From the NCBI GenBank assembly GCA_026004675.1, contig BPJP01000007.1, positions 124,001 to 188,000 of the forward strand: a stretch of 64,000 nucleotides of DNA, read 5' to 3'. The stretch's first letter is position 1, and every line of letters begins with the position of its first letter. The DNA is from Gemmatales bacterium (GTDB taxonomy: Bacteria; Planctomycetota; Planctomycetia; Gemmatales; Gemmataceae). Under the pieces are notes generated by a model. The model had not been told where the DNA came from, searched no databases, and worked only from the letters and a program-made list of their open reading frames with translations. The position numbers and the translations under genes are program-made. Positions 62,669 to 64,000 of the stretch are shown here, in pieces.

Positions 62669-64000
62669 TTAGACCGATGCCAGGCCTAATTCAGCGAGTT
62701 TTTCTTTCGTTGGTCTGCCTTCTTCGTCCCAGCCACGTACCCGATAATACACCGGCAGCATCTTGTCGAGCTGCACGACCACACCTTTAGCTGGACCGGA
62801 GGTGTGCGGTTCCTGCAAGAGTCGTTTGGGGAGCGTGTCGTCCTTTGCCGACAGCCCGGCTTTCAGATTCCAAAGCCGTTCGAGATTCCAGGTTCTTTCA
62901 CCGATCTTAACGAAGTCGTCTTCGGTAAAGGGGATACCAGTGGCGGCGGCCGTGCATGCCGCCAGGTCCGCCAGACCAGCTCCCAACGCAGTGAACAGGC
63001 AGATGCCAGTGGCATCATGAGCGGTCGTTCGATTCTGTTCCTGGGCGACCCATTCGGCTTTTCCTTCGGGGACGTGCGGGTCCACTTGACCGGTGGTTTC
63101 GAAGCCGGGCGTCCAGGCGCGAAGATGACAAGCTCCGCGGTTGCAAGTGGCATAGGCGACGCCCATGCCCTGGAAGCCTCGTGGATCGTAGGCGGGGAAT
63201 TCCTGCCCCTTGACCCCCATGAAGACTTCCGGGTGTTTGAATTTGTCGCCCAATCGTTTGCTGCCTTCAGCCAGCTCATTGCCAAAGCCTTCGCGGTAGG
63301 CCGTCGCTTCGGTCATGCGCACCAATGCCTCCGCCGAGCCGAAACGCAATGGCATCTCCACGTCGTTGTCGGTGATCGCTCCTTTTTCATAAAGTTCCAT
63401 GGCCGCGGCAAGGGTCGCGCCCATGGAGATCGGATCGAGTCCCAAATCGTTGCACAACCAGTTGGCCTTGATGATGGCATCGAGGTCTCCGACGCCAACA
63501 TCGGCACCCAGCGCCCAGGCGGCTTCGTATTCGGGTCCTTCGCCAGCCATCTTCCAATTGCGCGGGTGCATGTTGACCAGATACTTGTCGGCGGCTTCGC
63601 CAGGCAATCGCGTCACGCGACCGCAAGCAATCGTGCACGCAAAGCAAGCCTTGTTGGCAACCATTCGGCGGTCCTTGATGGCGTTGCCATTGATGTCTTC
63701 TGCGTGCTCGAACTGGCCGGTCTGGAAATTCCGCGTTGGACAACCCCCGAACGCATTCGTCAGGTCGATGGTGGCAGCTGTGCCCAATTCCGTCATCCCT
63801 TGCCGCGCTGGCGAATCCGCCAGCTTCTTTCGCATCGACCAGAACGCTTTCATGAATTCGTCCGGTTTGGCGATCTTGATCCCTTTCGTACCGCGAACGG
63901 CAATGGCTTTCAGGTTCTTGGAACCCATGACAGCACCGACTCCCGAACGTCCAGCGGCGCGGTGCTTGTCGTTGATAATGCAGGCGAAACGCACCAGGTT
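62669..64000 (-). CDS. Aldehyde:ferredoxin oxidoreductase family protein (partial, N-terminus beyond window)
   Basis: The gene runs off the right edge; 443 codons and the natural C-terminus are seen. This is the tungstopterin AOR family. AGRSGVGAVMGSKNLKAIAV and FGGCPTRNFQTGQF belong to the pterin-binding domain. CFACTIACGR supplies three Cys ligands of the iron-sulfur cluster; the fourth is probably in ATGICLF. These enzymes oxidise aldehydes using ferredoxin in anaerobes and thermophiles. Tungsten or molybdenum use cannot be told from sequence. It is upstream of argJ on the same strand with a 27-bp gap. Confidence 0.92.
   Translation of the reverse strand, partial: NLVRFACIINDKHRAAGRSGVGAVMGSKNLKAIAVRGTKGIKIAKPDEFMKAFWSMRKKLADSPARQGMTELGTAATIDLTNAFGGCPTRNFQTGQFEHAEDINGNAIKDRRMVANKACFACTIACGRVTRLPGEAADKYLVNMHPRNWKMAGEGPEYEAAWALGADVGVGDLDAIIKANWLCNDLGLDPISMGATLAAAMELYEKGAITDNDVEMPLRFGSAEALVRMTEATAYREGFGNELAEGSKRLGDKFKHPEVFMGVKGQEFPAYDPRGFQGMGVAYATCNRGACHLRAWTPGFETTGQVDPHVPEGKAEWVAQEQNRTTAHDATGICLFTALGAGLADLAACTAAATGIPFTEDDFVKIGERTWNLERLWNLKAGLSAKDDTLPKRLLQEPHTSGPAKGVVVQLDKMLPVYYRVRGWDEEGRPTKEKLAELGLASV

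Noticed and set aside
1..64000. CRISPR array, prophage, insertion sequence or integron
   Set aside because: No regularly spaced repeats, transposase, integrase, phage structural gene or flanking direct repeats were recognised anywhere in the window.

Overview
The window looks like a chromosomal segment of a planctomycete, probably of the Gemmatales/Gemmataceae type. This is inferred from family content, since no rRNA or other taxonomic marker is present. The pointers are a PVC-type cytochrome with propeller, HEAT-like and CxxCH domains (22543-25560), a HYExAFE protein, a DUF1080 protein, GAF-HlyD and M50-HlyD fusion proteins, a C-terminally anchored Ser/Thr kinase and many long coiled-coil membrane proteins. 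A tungsten-type aldehyde:ferredoxin oxidoreductase at the right edge would fit an anaerobic or thermophilic member. No tRNA, rRNA, CRISPR array, insertion sequence, phage gene or origin was seen. The segment reads as core genome with lineage-specific genes mixed in.

Layout. 0.2-5.6 kb: an OleC-like ligase and glucose-6-phosphate isomerase, then archaeal-type phosphoglycerate mutase and a Tat-exported sugar-isomerase-like protein. 5.7-11 kb: membrane or exported coiled-coil proteins, a DUF2007 protein, and a propeller protein overlapping an S41 protease. 11.2-17.6 kb: purC, a threonine-aldolase-like enzyme, an amino-acid-kinase-fold protein (MfnE-like), a dGTPase-like protein, a DUF1445 protein and a Ser/Thr kinase. 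17.9-21.0 kb: three tandem anchored coiled-coil proteins with related N-termini, plus a small membrane protein. 21.6-33.5 kb: an ABC ATPase, the PVC cytochrome, an MMPL exporter, DUF1080, ClpS, an Aas-like acyltransferase/ligase and a DUF1573 protein. 33.9-40.3 kb: three collinear genes that are the strongest candidate for an undescribed system. They encode a GAF-HlyD protein, a membrane fusion protein with a WD40 propeller inserted in it, and a PqqD-like/M50 protease/HlyD chimera. 40.4-50.3 kb: an asparaginase-family hydrolase, a double PilZ protein, aroA, HYExAFE, hisS, a phosphatase, a methyltransferase and a glycosyltransferase. 50.6-64 kb: gyrA, a methyltransferase, a zinc-ribbon membrane protein, kynureninase, a XylA-like barrel, a degenerate HAD protein, a FabZ-like dehydratase, panB, a coiled-coil protein, argJ and the AOR.

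A technical point matters for any reader. Five genes (aas-like, DUF1573, aroA, gyrA, zinc-ribbon membrane protein) carry eight apparent frameshifts in total. Every one is repaired by removing a single base from a homopolymer of 3 to 7 bases. Because gyrA and aroA are core genes and all eight changes have the same sign, sequencing or assembly error is the best explanation. I annotate these as single full-length genes and give the shift positions.
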